DNA of 8,131 nucleotides from Clostridiales bacterium (GTDB lineage Bacteria > Bacillota > Clostridia > Lachnospirales > WQUN01), in NCBI GenBank assembly GCA_031273705.1, contig JAISRJ010000180.1, positions 1 to 8,131 of the forward strand, written 5' to 3'. Positions 7,066 to 8,131 of the stretch are shown one piece after another. Both the position numbers and the translations under genes were made by a program. Position 1 is the stretch's first letter, and every line of letters starts with the position of its first letter. The notes beneath the pieces are model-generated. The model saw nothing but the letters and a program-made list of their open reading frames with translations, searched no databases and was not told the DNA's origin.

Positions 7066-7094
7066 TTTATAGCCTGTGGCAAAGTTTAATAAAA
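7066..7094 (-). promoter_or_regulatory. Candidate promoter inside the invertible segment, facing the recombinase
   Basis: On the - strand TATAAA (7066-7071, five of six -10 positions) follows an AT-rich, UP-element-like tract. The -35 at the 17-bp distance is weak (TTTTAT, 7089-7094, three of six). An alternative pair is TTGCCA (7077-7082, five of six) with TATATA (7051-7056), but the 20-bp spacer is long. The + strand of the segment offers no better pair. A transcript would start near 7059, about 97 nt before the recombinase start. After inversion the -10 would map to 7113-7118, reading toward the glycosyltransferase. Confidence 0.45.
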
Positions 7095-7100
7095 GACAAT

Positions 7101-7126
7101 AAAAAATCGAGGTCGATAAACCCCGA
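7101..7126 (-). terminator. Rho-independent-type terminator inside the invertible segment
   Basis: On the - strand TCGGGG (7121-7126) pairs with CCTCGA (7107-7112), six pairs including one G-T, with an 8-nt loop, followed directly by six T (7101-7106) and more AT. The + strand has no T-run after the stem, so it acts one way. It lies just upstream of the candidate promoter on the same strand, so it would shield that promoter from read-through in either orientation. Confidence 0.55.
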
Positions 7127-7150
7127 GATTACGCCAATTAAAAAGGCAAC

Positions 7151-7174
7151 GTTACACAATGGATATTGTGTAAC
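7151..7174. repeat. Recombination-like palindromic site 2
   Basis: GTTACACAAT, spacer GGAT, ATTGTGTAAC. This is the exact reverse complement of 7010-7033, so relative to the asymmetric spacer the two sites are inverted. The bases just outside (GGCAAC on the left, ATT on the right) are however the same, in the same direction, as at site 1. That indicates both copies share an origin and that the spacers are not random. Confidence 0.8.
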
Positions 7175-7266
7175 ATTCTTAATCCAAAAAATACTAATAT
7201 TTTTAGGAGGATTTAAATTTTTATTGAGCTGAGCAATAAATATACATACGATAAGGAGGATAAAAT
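7175..7266 (+). promoter_or_regulatory. Leader of the glycosyltransferase operon, with two ribosome-binding sites
   Basis: An AT-rich leader between site 2 and the glycosyltransferase. The first GGAGG (7206-7210) is followed by no usable start: the nearby frames stop within a few codons. The second GGAGG (7255-7259) serves the TTG at 7267. TTTATTG/CAATAAA around 7220-7242 form a short hairpin between them. The block TTTTAGGAGGATTTAA (7201-7216) repeats, apart from a 3-nt insertion, the leader before the recombinase on the opposite strand (6962-6980). I see no convincing promoter in this leader, which fits dependence on the invertible segment. Confidence 0.45.
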
Positions 7267-7917
7267 TTGAAATTATTAATGAATATACCAACTAAAGACA
7301 GGTGCGAAATATTAAAATACACTTTGGAGTATGAGATTAACTTTTTAGAAAAATATAATATTTCTATAAATATTTTAGATTCTAGCGATGATGATAGAAC
7401 GAAGAATCTTATTAGTGACTATAAGCAAAAATATAATTGGTTGGATATTAACTATCATTTTTATCCATCAGATACTCCTTATTATGTAAAGACTATAGAT
7501 ACATTCTTTATTGGTATTGATGAGGCGGATTATGTGCTTTCTTGTGGAGATGGTCGCGTATTAACTGAAGAGTATTTTAAACAACTTTTTTTATGTATGA
7601 ATAAGGGATTTAAGATTATTGTTATGGAAATTGATGATGTAAGTAATTTAGGCAATAGAATCTATTATCCAGATGAGCAGTTGAAATTCTTTAGAGATTG
7701 TTCACCTGTAGTTACGTTGCTTGGCGGAGCTACTACCCACTCTTCACTATCTAAAGCAGTAAATAAAAAAGAACTTCTGCTGAAATATAAAGATTCTGAC
7801 ATTATTCAGAGTGGTTTTTATTTTGAATCAATTATAAAAATTAAAGACTTCACTGGTATTTATATTTCTAAGAGTAAAGTTGCAATCCCAAATCCATACA
7901 GAAAATTCTTGACATGA
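7267..7917 (+). CDS. Family 2-like glycosyltransferase (GT-A fold), short
   Basis: A 216-residue glycosyltransferase that would move a sugar from a nucleotide donor to a growing surface glycan at the cytoplasmic face. The TTG start at 7267 is chosen for GGAGG seven bases upstream (7255-7259); the ATG at 7279 would be 19 bases away. The N-terminus NIPTKDR, followed by ILDSSDDDRT (36-45), is the first GT-A strand and sugar-nucleotide loop, as in TIGR00180-like family 2 enzymes. CGDGRVL (93-99) stands where the metal-binding acidic motif is expected. No membrane helix is visible. It is shorter than usual (about 300), so the C-terminal acceptor part may be reduced. The gene is strikingly AT-rich (10 G/C in the 60 bases 7321-7380), suggesting horizontal origin. 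Its stop overlaps the rfbF start (ATGA), so the two are translationally coupled. Confidence 0.75.
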   Translation: MKLLMNIPTKDRCEILKYTLEYEINFLEKYNISINILDSSDDDRTKNLISDYKQKYNWLDINYHFYPSDTPYYVKTIDTFFIGIDEADYVLSCGDGRVLTEEYFKQLFLCMNKGFKIIVMEIDDVSNLGNRIYYPDEQLKFFRDCSPVVTLLGGATTHSSLSKAVNKKELLLKYKDSDIIQSGFYFESIIKIKDFTGIYISKSKVAIPNPYRKFLT

Positions 7918-8131
7918 AAACCATAATTCTGGCGGGTGGACTTGGAACCCGCATAAGCGAAGAATCTCACCTGCGTCCCAAACCAATGATCGAGATCGGA
8001 AGTATGCCAATCCTTTGGCATATTATGAAGATTTATTCCCATTATGGGTTTAATGAGTTTATTATCTGCGCGGGTTACCGGCAGGATGTTATAAAAAAAT
8101 GGTTCGCTGATTATTTTATCCACAGCAGTGA
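7914..8131 (+). CDS. rfbF: Glucose-1-phosphate cytidylyltransferase, 5' part
   Basis: The first 72 residues of RfbF, which makes CDP-glucose from CTP and glucose 1-phosphate, the first step to CDP-linked dideoxysugars such as abequose, paratose or tyvelose. The start ATG at 7914 overlaps the preceding TGA stop (ATGA). The N-terminus MKTIILAGGLGTR carries the nucleotidyltransferase GGxGTR loop. It is followed by the conserved RPKPMIEIG and LWHIMKIYSHYGFNEFIIC, all strongly diagnostic of RfbF rather than RmlA or GalU. The usual length is about 257 residues; the frame is open at the window end. Its G+C (33 of 60 bases at 7921-7980) is far above the preceding glycosyltransferase. rfbG, rfbH and more glycan genes are expected downstream. 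Confidence 0.93.
   Translation, partial: MKTIILAGGLGTRISEESHLRPKPMIEIGSMPILWHIMKIYSHYGFNEFIICAGYRQDVIKKWFADYFIHSS

Larger units (their letters stand above)
7010..7174. mobile_element. Predicted invertible DNA segment (phase-variation promoter switch)
   Basis: Two 24-bp sites in inverted orientation, set by their spacers ATCC and GGAT, enclose 117 bp (7034-7150). The segment is non-coding and AT-rich. It contains a hairpin-plus-T-run on the - strand and, beyond it, a promoter-like -10 box on the same strand. One side faces a tyrosine recombinase, the other a polysaccharide operon. This matches the layout of invertible promoters known for capsule loci in Bacteroides and others. In the given orientation the cassette points at the recombinase; flipped, it would point at the glycosyltransferase and rfbF. 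Only one orientation is visible, so inversion is predicted, not shown. Confidence 0.75.

Noticed and set aside
7010..7174. CRISPR repeats
   Set aside because: Only two copies, fully palindromic with inverted spacers and no cas genes; the pattern fits recombination sites instead.
7035..7291. Two short hydrophobic open frames on opposite strands across the invertible segment
   Set aside because: They run through the palindromic site and the glycosyltransferase leader, lack ribosome-binding sites, and their hydrophobicity follows from AT-richness.

Overview
The window looks like a Clostridia-type Firmicute chromosome. Signs are strong GGAGG ribosome-binding sites, TTG and GTG starts, an Lpl-type sugar ABC transporter with no ATPase of its own, and moderate G+C with AT-rich spacers. 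This is inferred from gene content only; no taxonomic marker gene is present.

Left part (1-1250, + strand): the 3' end of a ZnuB-like metal ABC permease, followed 22 nt later by a lipoprotein with a C-terminal Cys-Cys domain resembling DUF1980/YcgQ. A strong hairpin at 1208-1242 separates this unit from the convergent operon on the other strand.

Middle part (1254-5960, - strand): an apparent sugar-uptake operon reading right to left as lplB (permease, broken by a one-base frameshift), lplC (permease), lplA (solute-binding lipoprotein) and a Gfo/Idh/MocA oxidoreductase. A good sigma-70-type promoter lies at 5901-5929, with a tandem direct repeat just upstream. The four genes would capture an oligosaccharide, import it with a shared ATPase encoded elsewhere, and oxidise or reduce a sugar product.

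Right part (5962-8131): about 420 bp without a convincing gene, rich in inverted repeats, then a small tyrosine recombinase on the - strand and an AT-rich glycosyltransferase on the + strand that overlaps the start of rfbF (glucose-1-phosphate cytidylyltransferase, the entry to CDP-sugar synthesis). Between the divergent recombinase and glycosyltransferase lie two 24-bp sites at 7010-7033 and 7151-7174. They are exact reverse complements of each other: identical 10-bp arms around an asymmetric 4-bp core (ATCC in one, GGAT in the other). They bracket 117 bp holding a hairpin with a T-run and a candidate promoter, both facing the recombinase in the orientation given.

The best reading is a small invertible promoter (phase-variation switch) worked by the adjacent recombinase and controlling a surface-polysaccharide operon. 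As written, the cassette points at the recombinase, so the glycan operon may be in the OFF state. Inversion itself is inferred, not seen. The recombinase reading frame runs 34 codons upstream of its first ATG without any ATG, GTG or TTG, so it either starts at a rare codon or has lost its start.
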